Source: Nectonema munidae (lineage: Eukaryota > Nematomorpha > Nectonematoida > Nectonematidae). From it: a DNA stretch of 64,000 nt. The stretch spans positions 1-64,000 of the forward strand of contig JAUIRK010000164.1 in assembly GCA_030549495.1 (NCBI GenBank), read 5' to 3'. Shown in pieces: positions 11,361-21,619 of the stretch. The translations under genes and the position numbers were made by a program. Position 1 is the first letter of the stretch, and every line of letters begins with the position of its first letter. Under the pieces are notes generated by a model, which worked only from the letters and a program-made list of their open reading frames with translations, did not search any database and was not told the DNA's origin.

Positions 11361-11411
11361 TAAAATGGCTAAAAACCCTACTTTGCGCAAAACCCTACTT
11401 TGCGCAAGACA
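11361..11411 (-). repeat. Right terminal inverted repeat of the Ginger-type element
   Basis: Reverse complement of the left terminus, again with the doubled GCGCAAAGTAGGG block. It is followed directly by the duplicated target GGAC. Confidence 0.88.
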
Positions 11412-11417
11412 GGACCG

Positions 11418-11560
11418 TATTTATTTTTTACTTTTTATGAGTCAGTAGTATAGGTCAGTATAATGTTTTTCTAATAAATTTAAAATTATTTTTGAAGTGA
11501 AAAATGTCGATCGAATGTACGAGTTTTGTTTGATAATAATAGTCAACTTTTATTTAGTTT
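11418..11560 (+). repeat. Copy A of a local direct repeat
   Basis: About 140 bases (from TATTTATTTTTTACTT through GAATGTACGAGTTTTG) recur at 12178 and 12541-12660. It begins right after the Ginger target duplication, so it continues the sequence that flanked the MULE-type element before the Ginger insertion. Confidence 0.65.
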
Positions 11561-12177
11561 AGATACAAACTTTCTAATTTTTAACGAAGGGCATTCGTTA
11601 TATTTATACCGACAGTGTGCGAAGAATAAATCTCATTATTGATTTTAGCGGATAACTATGCGAAGAAAGATTAACACATGTTGCATTACGCGTTTGTGAG
11701 CGCAGGAAATTCTTATTTCGCATACGCTTCACCACATCTTTAGCACGCGTGTGTGGTTTATTTTATCGGTCTAGTGTACGCTTGGTTTATTTTTAGTGTT
11801 CCTAGCTTAAATCTTAGTCAAATATTAAAACGCTTCTAACTTTCATATTTCTTAACAAAATGCATCATGCGATATACCAAATTAACGCATTTTTTATGGG
11901 CTTTCAGAATACATTACTTATATCATAAGTACTTAAGAAATACCATTTTACTGTTTTTATTTTCCATGGGCTTCATACCATTAATTAGCAGATAAGGGAT
12001 GCATTTTAAACTAAAGCTCCTTTCATTTGGACAAATTTTTATCTATATTATGTGACAATTTCCAGCACAATTACAAAGGGACTCTACTCTTTGAATCTAA
12101 ATTTATTTGTAAATTTTTATAAAATAGTATTAGTTTTTCCATTTTTTTTTTATAAATTAACCTTCGTTTTTTTTATT
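11561..12177. other. Spacer between direct repeats A and B
   Basis: No gene seen. Slightly less AT-rich than its surroundings (for example CATTACGCGTTTGTGAGCGC near 11690), but no open frame or RNA fold could be supported. Confidence 0.35.
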
Positions 12178-12925
12178 GGTCAGTATAATGTTTTTCTAAT
12201 AAATTTAAAATTATTTTTGAAGTGAAAAATGTAGATCGAATGTACAAGTTTTGTTGGATAATCGTAGTCCACTATTTATTTTTAGATTTTTATAAAATCA
12301 TTTTAGTTTTCGGTTTTTTATAAATTAACATTAGTTTTTTACTTCTTTTGAATTAATCATCCAAAATTTAAGTGCGGGGTTGATTTACATTTTGATTCAA
12401 AAAAATATGTTTTGGATAAATATTATTTTTATTATTGTTTACTGCATATAAATTTCTAAAGAGAAGATAAATAGTTCAAAATATGTGTTTTTATCAATTT
12501 TTCTCAATAAGTAATAGTTAAATAAAACTGTCGAAAATTAATATTTATTTTTTACTTTTTATGGGTCAGTAGTATAGGTCAGTATAAGGTTTTTCTAATA
12601 AATTTTAAATTATTTTTCAAGTGAAAAATGTCGATTGAATGTACGAGTTTTATTGGATAATCGTAGTTCACTATTTATTTTTAGATTTTAATAAAATCAT
12701 TTTAGTTTTCGGTTTTTTATAAATTAACATTAGTTTTTTACTTCTTTTGAATTAATCATCCAAAATTTAAGTGGGGGTTTGATTTAAACTTTGATTCGAA
12801 AAAAAATATGTTTTGGATGAATATTATTTTTATTATTGTTTACTGCATATAAATTTCTAAAGAGAAGATAAATAGATCAAAACATGTGTTTTAATCAATT
12901 TTTCTCAATAAGTAATCTCATGAAT
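12178..12925 (+). repeat. Two tandem copies of a ~399-bp repeat
   Basis: GTCAGTATAATGTTTTTCTA at 12179 recurs (one change) at 12578, and the following ~350 bases match closely, including CATCCAAAATTTAAGTG and TACTGCATATAAATTTC. The period is 399 bp. A shorter copy starts at 11418. No coding potential is seen. Confidence 0.75.
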
Positions 12926-13570
12926 TTATTTTTTTTTCACTATAATCGTAAATATCTATCTTCTATTCAGTGGTTTTCAAACTGAAATTTGAGTGCCCTG
13001 AAGAAATTCAAAGGGGATCGAGAAGGGATCACTGAGTGAACAGCGGACCTAGCTCCCTTACGCCCTATCGACGGGCTTGGTTACAGTAATTAAGAGGGAT
13101 AAAAATTTTAGGCCTTGAATTAGAGTTCATATACAATTTTGGACAATAAAAAATATTCGTCTAGCTCAAAAATCCATGGGCAATACAAATCTGGATATTT
13201 TAAATATTCATTCCACGGTAATATAGAAAGTCCACTCAGAAGATAAACAAGTCTAATAAATACTATAAAAAAATACATCTAATAAATACTATAAAAAAAA
13301 CATATAATTGAGAAAAATATTGAAATCACACCCCCCCCCCTTCTCTCGAATCGAACCCCTGACTATCACACTCACACACCCACTCTCGCACTCTTCGTTC
13401 AAACTTCAGGACTATCTTGTTTGTAATTTTGATAGCATCAACCTTCTAGCTCAGTAATATATTTAAAGAAATATTTTTTCAGTATAAAGAGTTTAGAAAA
13501 CTCTTCTCTAATATGTAATAATATATTCTCATAACCTATACGGTTGAACGCGGGTAGACAACTTGCGTGT
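12926..13570. other. Low-complexity region with a C run and CA-rich tract
   Basis: Holds a C homopolymer near 13329-13341 and a CACACACCCACTCTCGCAC tract. A TCGAATCGAACCCCTGA motif near 13348 looks like a tRNA B box on the minus strand, possibly a SINE remnant. No gene seen. Confidence 0.35.
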
Positions 13571-13707
13571 TATCTCCAACCCGTATATTACGATGATTCA
13601 TCTCCAACCTGTATTCTACGATGATTCATCTCCAAACTATATACTACAATGATTCATCTCCAACCTGTATACTACGATGATTCATCTCCAACCTGTATAC
13701 TACGATG
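13571..13707 (+). repeat. 28-bp tandem repeat, about five units
   Basis: Units of GATGATTCATCTCCAACC plus TGTATACTAC follow each other at 13592, 13620, 13648 and 13676, with a partial unit before them. Two further diverged units lie at 15021-15084, on the other side of the hAT insertion. Confidence 0.85.
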
Positions 13708-13790
13708 GTTTCTATTCAATGTACAAATAACAAGGGAGACAATGTTCAACTTTCTGTTCACATTCTGCTAGATGTAAGATTTGATATACC

Positions 13791-14964
13791 CAGTGGCGTA
13801 GGAAAGCTAAAAAAACTGGGGGGTATAATAAAATTATATTGAAGTTTTTTAAGCAAAATTTTTTTGTACAATAGTAAGTCTTTAAATTTAAGAAATTTAT
13901 TATATTTAAAATGAAAAAGAAGAAAAACTACATTTTATATAATAAAAAAACAGTTGCACAAATAGACATTAAAATATACTAAAAACCAAAAGTATCACGC
14001 CTTTTTTGATTTGATTTAGCAAACTGATCAGCAAGTAATTCAATAGATACTTCATCAAGAAGCCCTTGGTGTATGTTACAAACAGCAACAGAGTTAAGTC
14101 TTGCTTGACTCATAGTGTTTCTAAGCCACGTTTTTAATCTTCTGAGAGCACTAAAGCTGCGTTCACATTGGCTCGAAGAAACAGGGCATACGAGCAAAAG
14201 TTTGATCAACATAAAAACTTGAGGAAAGAGCATACGAACTTCTTCATTCATGTTTAGATAATTTTTTCTTGCCTCTTCAATATTATTTGAGTTTGTCTTT
14301 CGTTTAAACATTGCAATAAAGTTTTCAAATGTATTTCTGGATATTGACTTAAAACTTCATAATTTGATATTTTTCCTGAACTTAAAGTGTTCTCAATTTT
14401 GTATATAAAAAGATCAGGCTTGCAAGTATCATACATTTCTTTCATTTTTAAATTTTTGAATCTAAAAAGCTGAAATATTGTTGCTTATAATAGTCTTTAA
14501 TATCCTTCGAATCTTCACTTAATAAATCAATTTCCTTCTTTCTTTTCCGTCTGACATTTAACGGTTCTAACTGAAATTTTATAATTTCTTTGGCTGAATT
14601 TTCGTATATGATGTCAAACTCATTATAGAATTTCCATGAAGAAATTTGGTCAATTATAATTTTAACATCTTGAAGAGTATCTGTGAAAAAAAATATATTA
14701 GCATGGACACACATCTAAGCATATCACATGATTTAAACTTTCACAAACAGATATAGTTATATATTAGTGTGCATGTTAGTCTTTGACTCTTTGAATCAGG
14801 TGTCAAGTATACGGTAAAAAATATTCACTGACATTACATATGATATTAAGTTTTTAATTACTATATATAAAATTACCTACACTAAACCTGGGGGTATAAT
14901 TTGCATTATTTTCCAAGGTGGAGGGGATACATCCCCTCCTATCCCCATGGTTCCTACGCCCTTG
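13791..14964 (-). mobile_element. Internally shortened hAT transposon with target duplication
   Basis: The ends are inverted: CAGTGGCGTAGGAA on the left and CAAGGGCGTAGGAA on the right strand. They are flanked by GATATACC (13783-13790) and GATATAAC (14965-14972), an 8-bp duplication with one change, as expected for hAT. Only the C-terminal part of a transposase remains. The element interrupted a repeat whose two halves (ending TTTGATATAC, starting CTCATTCGGGGAG) are seen whole at 15100-15150. Confidence 0.82.
13979..14714 (-). pseudogene. hAT transposase C-terminal part with dimerisation domain
   Basis: The last ~110 codons (13979-14311) include CPVSSSQCERSFSALRRLKT followed by LRNTMSQARLNSVAVCNIHQ. 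This is the hAT-C dimerisation domain of the group that includes vertebrate ZMYM- and THAP12-like proteins. Upstream frames (14254-14445, 14448-14714) give charged, helix-rich sequence consistent with the region before that domain, but in other frames, so the gene is broken at least twice. A T-rich stretch ending CACAG near 14691 on the minus strand looks like a splice acceptor. The zinc-finger and catalytic N-terminal parts are absent. Confidence 0.75.
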
Positions 14965-15301
14965 GATATAACTCATTCGGGGAGACGATGCTACATAAGT
15001 TATTAACTATATACATTATACCTGTATACTACGATAGTTCATCTCCAACCTGTATACCACGATAATTCATCTCCAACCTATCAGTTCATATTTTGCTAGA
15101 TGTAAGATTTGATATACCTCATTCAGGGAGAGGATGTTAGATAAGTTATTACCTATATTTTTGCAATTTTTTCACGATATTAAATAATATATTTTATCAA
15201 ATAATCAAAATAAAATTCTGTAATCAAAGAATCGAAAAATATTCTTTAAAAAATCAAAAAATATCAAACTTTCTGTTCATATTTTGCTACCTCATACGAC
15301 G
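14965..15301. repeat. Continuation of compound repeats downstream of the hAT insertion
   Basis: Contains two diverged 28-bp units (15021-15084) and a block TTGCTAGATGTAAGATTTGA (15089) also present at 13768. It also has a diverged version of the 353-bp repeat start (AAGTTATTACCTATA near 15136). It is part of one repeat field running from about 13.57 to 16.0 kb. Confidence 0.6.
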
Positions 15302-16000
15302 TTACAAAAGTTATTACCTATACTTTGCAATTTGCACGATTTTAAATATTATATTGTCCTAAGCAAATATTGTGTTTTTTCAGAATTGTAAAGGAAAGGA
15401 AAGTGGATTATAAATAGATAAGGGATTTTATCCTTATATAGAGGTAGGTCTTTATTGAGCATTCCCATAATTATATTAATGATTTTACACGAATATTGAA
15501 GCTAGAATTATGAGAAGCAGAGCAAAGGGGATTAGGAATAAGAAAATGCTCAAAGAAGAAAATGCTCGAAGTGTTTCAGAATTGTATAAAAACCAGTCAT
15601 TAAAAATAGAAGGAAGTGTTTTATTCCTAAATTCATAAACAAATTTTGCTAAGTTTACAAAAGTTATTACCTATACTTTGCAATTTGCACGATTTTAAAT
15701 ATTATATTGTCCTAAGCAAATATTGTGTTTTTTCAGAATTGTAAGAGAAAGGAAAGTAATGGATTATAAATAGATAAGGGATTTTATCCTTATATAGAGG
15801 TAGGTCTTTATTGGGCATTCCCATAATTATATTAATGATTTTATCCAAATATTGAAGCTAGAATTATGAGAAGCAGAGCAAAGGGGATAAGAAAATACTC
15901 GAAGAAGAAAATGCTCGAAGTGTTTCAGAATTGTATAAAAACCAGTCATTAAAAATAGAATGAAGTGTTTTATTCCTAAATTCATAAACAAATTTTGCCA
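15302..16000 (+). repeat. Two tandem copies of a 353-bp unit derived from a LINE 3' end
   Basis: TTACAAAAGTTATTACC starts copies at 15302 and 15655, and the two copies are nearly the same along their full length. On the minus strand each begins with the last ~45 codons of the LINE reverse-transcriptase reading frame (FVYEFRNKTL...) and continues into its 3' untranslated tail. The LINE 3' end has therefore been duplicated in tandem. Confidence 0.8.
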
Positions 16001-16724
16001 TCTGAACAGAATATATATCTTTTAGCTTTAACAGCTTATATTCAATGAAGTACAGTGTTGTATGACTTATATATTTTAACTTAAAGACAGTTCTCAAAAT
16101 GTTTTTTTGCATAGTTTCAAGCTTTGATATATTCTTATGGCCCCAGTTTATTATACTATAAAAAATATGCGGCAGCACTAGAGACTTATATAACATTAAT
16201 TTTATATCTACACTAAACTCATTTTTAAATCTACGAAGAATACCATTTACACTATTCATTTTCATCAAAACATGATCTATATGATCTTTCCATGACAAGT
16301 TTTCATTTATGACCAAACCTAAATAGTTCATTTTTTTCACAAATTCCACACCTAATTTATCAAAACCTAAGTTATAACTTTTTCTTTTTTGGTTTGAAAA
16401 TAGCATTGCTTTGCTCTTGGAAGGATTGACTTTTAAGGAACATAATTTACACCAATTTATAACTGAAGATAAGTTAGAGCATAATTGATCAGACATGTTT
16501 TGACTATATTTGTTTGTGGTACTAATCTTAGATAAAGGAAGGATGATGGCTATATCATCAGTAAAAAGATAGAAGTCGAATAATTCATTAGAATTTGGAA
16601 TATCATTTATGTAAAGACAGAATAACAGCGGACCCAAGATGGATCCTTGGCGTACGCCAGAAGAAACTGATCCGATGGAAGAAATTGTATTATTGATAGA
16701 AATAATACATGAAATAAAGGACAA
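15864..16724 (-). pseudogene. CR1/Jockey-like LINE reverse transcriptase, C-terminal half
   Basis: A 286-codon open frame carries reverse-transcriptase motifs GVRQGSILGPLLFCLYINDI and the catalytic box, here FTDD in place of the usual FADD/YADD. These are followed by the thumb-like region NYLGLVINENLSWKDHI and the C-terminal segment LVLPHIFYSIINWGHKNIS, typical of CR1/Jockey-group LINEs. The endonuclease and the first half of the reverse transcriptase are missing. Its 5' side joins directly to another LINE copy (next entry), so one truncated the other. Related C-terminal sequence occurs on the plus strand near 43000-43200. Confidence 0.82.
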
Positions 16725-18415
16725 TGAAGGAGAATGTGTATAGGTGTTACATTGTCAGGACAGTTAAATCGACATAAAGAGTTTGAGTGTGGTTTAAAAT
16801 TGAAAAAGTAAGCATTACAATGGATATGGGATGAGAGTCCGCGAATGATGTTTAGAAGGAGTGGATGAATGTATTTGTTTAATATGAATTGTGATAATGG
16901 TGTAGATGTAGGAAATGATGTGATCATTGTATCAGTAAATTGTTGCCATTGTAGTAGTATAGAATTTGTTATTGTATTTGTAAATGTGGAGATGTGTAGA
17001 GAAAATAGGTAAAAATAATAGTAGGTTTCCTATTTTGCAATGAAATCACTAGATATTTTCAGAGCATAGGGAATGGGCTGGACACCAGACGATTTTAATT
17101 CCAAATGATTAGATAGGCGAATAAGTTAGTTTGCTAAAGTAAAAGTTAAGTGTGAGATTTTATTTTTAAACATTGTGTCATGTATTTTTGTGAGTCAGTG
17201 AAAAGAGTGATATATTTGTATTAGGTTGAATAAGAGGTTAGGTTATTTATGAATATGATGCAGGATAGTAATAATGTGTGAACTTCTGTTTCTGTGCAGT
17301 GATTTCTGGATCTTGGTTTTTTTGTTGGATAAGAAAAGGGTTTTTTGTTATGTAGGAATGATGCGCATGTTGATCAAGAGCGATATTATGAATAGGAACC
17401 GTAAGTGTAAATTGAAAGGGAGTTGTAATTATGAGTTATAGAATTCAGAGCAAGATATCTATGATAACAGATGTTAGGTGTGTATGGGATAAGGGGTGGA
17501 TGAGTTTGATTGGGTATTTTAGATATTTTGTTAAGAGCAAACTAAATTATTATAGAATTTTAATTTGTGAAGTGATTAAGATGTTCGTGTTGTGAATAGG
17601 TTGGTGTTATAGCCCCACGAAAGTATTCCCTTTTTAGTAGGAAAAGGGATTACTGAAGGTTTTTGGTTTTGTTAAAACTTGGGAATTAGAAAAGAAGATC
17701 GTCAGATTAGCATTGAGAAAAACTAGAGTTTTTGTTGATGAATGTGAGAAAGCGGTTATTAAGGATTTTCCATAGTAAGTGGGATAGACTCCCATTTTGA
17801 GAAGTAGAGCTTGAGAGAGAGCCAATATATGAGTTGTTGTTTTGAATTAAAATTGAAATGTGATTGCTGAGATAATTGTTGATGAACTTTATCATCTATT
17901 TTGGTTAGGTCATATTTATGAAGTTGTTAATAATTGCTGGGTCCAGACAGTTTTGAAAGAATTCTTAAGATTTAGGAATATTTTAGAGGCTATTTTATTA
18001 TTTGTGAGCGCAGATATAAGGTTATGTATGGGGCGAGAAAGGGCTAGTTCTTTCTTTTTGTTAGGAAAATAAGCAAATTGGTTTGAGTGAATGAGTTGAT
18101 TTTTTGAGATATAATGTAGTATTCTCTTTCTTAGAATATTTCTAGGATTTTACTTATACTCGGTAATACAGATATTGAGCCCCATATTTTTAAGTTATCA
18201 AAATTTTGATTGGTTTTAGGAATGAGGATTAATTTGCTTATTTTCCAAATATTAGGAAAGTAACTTAGTTTTAGGTAAGTGTTGAATAATTGTAATAGGT
18301 GTAGATAGATGATGTGCTATGGTTTGTGAATGTGTTTCATGGATATGTGGTCGTAACTATATGCTAGTTTGGGTTTAAAGTAGTTTATGGTAGACTTACT
18401 ATATTTTTGCAATTA
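16725..18415 (-). pseudogene. Decayed copy of the I-superfamily LINE found at 46-50 kb
   Basis: On the minus strand this matches the C-terminal two thirds of the intact LINE ORF2 at 46369-50115. GYDH-type sequence near 18390 (shared GTTTCATGGATATGTGGTCG) comes first, then SLSHLLWKILNNRFLTFIN near 17750. The C-terminal zinc-binding region NIIRGLSSHIHCNAYFFNFK lies near 16830. The frame is interrupted many times and a block between the reverse-transcriptase core and RNase H is missing. It is an old, 5'-truncated copy of the same family. Confidence 0.8.
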
Positions 18416-18560
18416 AAAACCGGGACGCTTCAGAACAAAGGCCTTTATCAGATAAAAAAAAATAAAAATACACAGACATATTTATTTATACTCTGTAAAA
18501 ATAACCTATATAGACTGTATACATTTATATATTCGCCCAATCATATTTATCAGTAGACAA
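18416..18560. other. Short junction sequence
   Basis: No gene seen between the LINE copy and the hAT remnant. It begins with AAAAACCGGGACGCTTCAG. Confidence 0.3.
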
Positions 18561-19012
18561 ACTTTTTTCAAAAAGTTTTTGTTGGATTTGACTTTCTCGT
18601 AAAAATCGCAGCAAGAAAGATTCTAATTAATTTAGCAGGTGATAAGAGCTTTGAAATTTTGCTCTAGCATTTTACTTCTTTGATCAGACCACATGTTATT
18701 CATAATGGAAAAAATTATCTCAACGGGAGCTGATGTTTATGGTAAACAAAGTATAAATCCAATTAACGTTGAAAAAATTATTACGTTAATCTTTTTTGTA
18801 GATTCAAGCATTTGTTCTCACGATAATTGCGCTATATTAAGGTCAACCCAACGTTGAGAATGCAAATCTTCATAAGCTTCATCATAAAGACCCAGATATG
18901 ATATACACTTATCATAAAAGTTTGTTGATTCTTTGTAAAACCTTTCGACGTTTACTTCACCTGCCTCTTCTAGCTTTCTCAGGATCACCATTGCCTTGGA
19001 TGGCAAGAAGTT
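18560..19012 (-). pseudogene. hAT transposase C-terminal remnant
   Basis: On the minus strand, VNVERFYKESTNFYDKCISY and LHSQRWVDLN (18818-19006) are followed in another frame by TSAPVEIIFSIMNNMWSDQR and a CDFYEKVKSNK tail. The second piece is the hAT-C dimerisation motif (S..VER.FS.M...W...R). The same layout is seen in the hAT at 32927-33427 (SSNLERIFSMMEHQWTDKR), so these two belong to one group. At least one frame break separates the pieces. No ends were identified. Confidence 0.7.
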
Positions 19013-19082
19013 ATTTTCTTTCTTTGCAAGTACTTACAAACCTACCATATAATTTTAATATAAGAAATAATTTAAGATATTA

Positions 19083-19718
19083 AAAATATTTTTTATTATC
19101 TTAAAAAAATTTTAGATCAAAATAATCTTAAAATAAATAATCTCAAACTTCATCTTTATACCTTTTCAAGCATATGCAAAAGTCCGATAGTGCTTAGATA
19201 TTTTTTCCTACCTACCATAATATAAAATTATTCTATATGTTTTTGTTTGTATATATAGTTTGTAAGTTGGTTTGATGCGCCACCATACATAATATTAATT
19301 TAAATATAAATAATATTTAAATTTATTCTTAGTTAACAAATAAAAAATCTGAGCCTCAATGATTTTTAGGGGGTCAGGTTAAAAAGTGCTGCAAAAAAAA
19401 AGTGAAATAATAATAGAACAAAAAGTGTTGAACTAATTTAATAAAGAAAATCTAACTAAAAAATTTAAAAATTTAAAATAATTTTGGTATAATAAATATT
19501 TAAATTATGAATTGTATTGGTTTTATTTTTGAAGTTTAGTAAATCCAATCATTGTTTATTCAGATCATGTAAAATTTATTTATATTTGACCCTAATGTTT
19601 TTCTACCTATAGTTAAAAAAAATTATTTGACTTTTTTCTTATTGAATATGATAATAAATGTAACATTAAGAATTGTTATTCTTGTTTTCATTCATAAATG
19701 TGCGTACTGCGAAGTGGA
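19083..19718. other. AT-rich intergenic stretch
   Basis: No gene, RNA or clear repeat seen. Confidence 0.4.
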
Positions 19719-20335
19719 GGTAGTGATAAAATACGCGAACAATATTAAAATCCACTATTTTTCAATAATATTTATTATAAAAACATATTTTACTCTTTTT
19801 ACGCAATTTCTTTCATTTTGATCAATTATATAGGTATTTAAAAAAAATTATTGTATTTTTATGAACTTTTTGATTCGTAATCTTAAACCACTTCAGTCTC
19901 TAATGTTTCCTATATTTGAAAATTTAAAATTACCGTGCTACATTTGTAATATTAACTTTTTTAGAAACATTTTTAAATACTATTAAAAATTTTTTTTTTA
20001 ATTATCGTGTATTTACTTTGGTTTGTTTTAAATCTATATAAGATTACAGCTAGTTATGAAATTTTTGTTTTTAATTTTCCTTGAAAAAATAATTTTTTTA
20101 ATAACCTTATTGTTCTCATTAATTAAAACTATTTAAATAATTTTTTGAAAATATTTTATTTGTTTCGGAACCTAGGTGAATTATTTGAGATTAGTTTTTA
20201 TGACACCCTATTTTCTAAAATTCGTAATGCAATTGTAGATGAGATAATTTAAAAATATATAATAATAGTTTTAAATCAACACAAAGTTAGTGTTTAAATG
20301 TTTACTTATAATGATCTTTCTCTCAATTATTAAAT
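19719..20335 (+). repeat. Left arm of a ~600-bp inverted repeat
   Basis: Matches the reverse complement of about 25530-26126 along its length. Examples are GGTAGTGATAAAAT at the outer end, CTTTCATTTTGATCAA, GTAATCTTAAACCACTTCAG, AAACATTTTTAAATACTATT and TAATGATCTTTCT at the inner end. Arms of this length suggest the termini of a long-TIR (foldback or MULE-like) transposon whose interior was later hit by a piggyBac element. No transposase belonging to the arms was found. Confidence 0.8.
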
Positions 20336-21177
20336 GGGATCCATCATATTTTTCTAATCTCACAATAATATTACACTACATGTTTCTTACAAAAACAGAC
20401 TCTTTTCAATATATATATCCTTCTGGCATTTATTAGAAAGAATATAGTAATTTTTTCAATTTAAAATTGTTCCTCGTAGTGTTAACTTCTCACTTATAAA
20501 TTTTTTAAAAAGGATTTAAATTTCAAAATTGAGTTTTGAGAGGTAATTATAATAATCCTTTTTAAAGTTTTTAATACTTTTATATGTACATATTATCAAT
20601 CTATATTATTTTTTTAAGTTTTGGAGCAATCTCAAAATGTAATCTCAAAACTTCATAAGAACTAAATCAAAATTTCAATGGTTTGTACTCCTAAAATGTA
20701 TTTTTATTGTCATTAAAATACTTTCATTTCTTTTATTCATAATTTAATAAAGTTTATAAAGAAGAACTTCTTTAATATCTCATCTATTTTACTTTTAGTC
20801 TCAAATTTTTTTTATACTCTACTGAAGAATATTGAAATTCTTTAACCCTCATCCGACCACTTGAACACAATCGTGTTCACACTAAACATTGAATCAAATT
20901 TATGAAATTTTATAATCTACAAACCAAAAGATCAATCTTTAAGGTGAGTAAAACTTATTTAGATAAAAATTTTCAAGATATTAAGTTTACAACAATAAAT
21001 AATGCATAAAATCAAAATTTATATTTTTAACGCCATCTACCGCTTTTTAAAATATATTTTTATCATTTTATCAGAATATGTATTTTATTCCAAATATATA
21101 ATAAAAAATAACGGAAATTTCACTGTTGGTATTTTAGTTTATATTTATGCATATTTTTTGCCTTGTATTATATATAG

Positions 21178-21320
21178 GGGGTGTGAGTAAGGTTGGTTAG
21201 ATAGTGACTTTTGATAACTCAAGATCTTGGGTTCGATCCTGCATTACGCCTACTTTCCTAGGCCCAATGTGCCTTTTCAACGATAAAACCATGGCTACCT
21301 TTACCTTTATAGTGTATATA
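21178..21320 (+). repeat. tRNA-derived SINE copy 1
   Basis: Starts GTAAGGTTGGTTAGATAGTG (A-box-like) and has GGGTTCGATCC (B box) 45 bases later. A shared body follows (CTACTTTCCTAGGCCCAATG). The same head occurs on the minus strand near 40.5 and 44.9 kb. It inserted into the piggyBac element. Confidence 0.7.
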
Positions 21321-21619
21321 AATGTGTGTATATATGACTGAATCTATGAAAAAAAGAATTTTACTAATGAACTAAAACATAGAGGTTAGAAAAATTCTAC
21401 CATAATGAAAGAGGGATGATTAACAAACTCAACATCAAATTATTATAAAAGTACAAGTTTCATTCTGAATGTACTTAATCAATTTGAAAGGAAGTGCTTA
21501 TATACATGTCAAATTTTTAGCAAACGCTCATGTAACACATATGTTCACTTGTCTTTATAATACTCATTCATTTTGTTTTTCACTTGTAAACATTTTATAT
21601 TTTCTGAGTTGATATTCAG

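Larger units (their letters stand above)
8550..11411 (+). mobile_element. Whole Ginger-type DNA transposon with 4-bp target duplication
   Basis: The element is bounded by inverted repeats of 51-52 bp starting TGTCCTGCGCAAAG on the left and TGTCTTGCGCAAAG on the right strand. It is flanked by a perfect 4-bp duplication, GGAC, at 8546-8549 and 11412-11415. It carries one spliced gene for an integrase-type DDE transposase. Inverted ends beginning TGT, 4-bp target duplication and a retrovirus-like integrase without any capsid gene are the features of Ginger transposons (established knowledge). No break was seen in the gene, and the ends differ by few bases, so it looks young and possibly still mobile. 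Confidence 0.88.

Noticed and set aside
8550-11411. Idea that the integrase gene marks a retrovirus or LTR element
   Set aside because: There are inverted ends with a 4-bp duplication and no gag, protease or reverse transcriptase; this is the Ginger type.
13571-13707. CRISPR-like array of 28-bp repeats
   Set aside because: Units are directly adjacent without spacers; simple tandem repeat.
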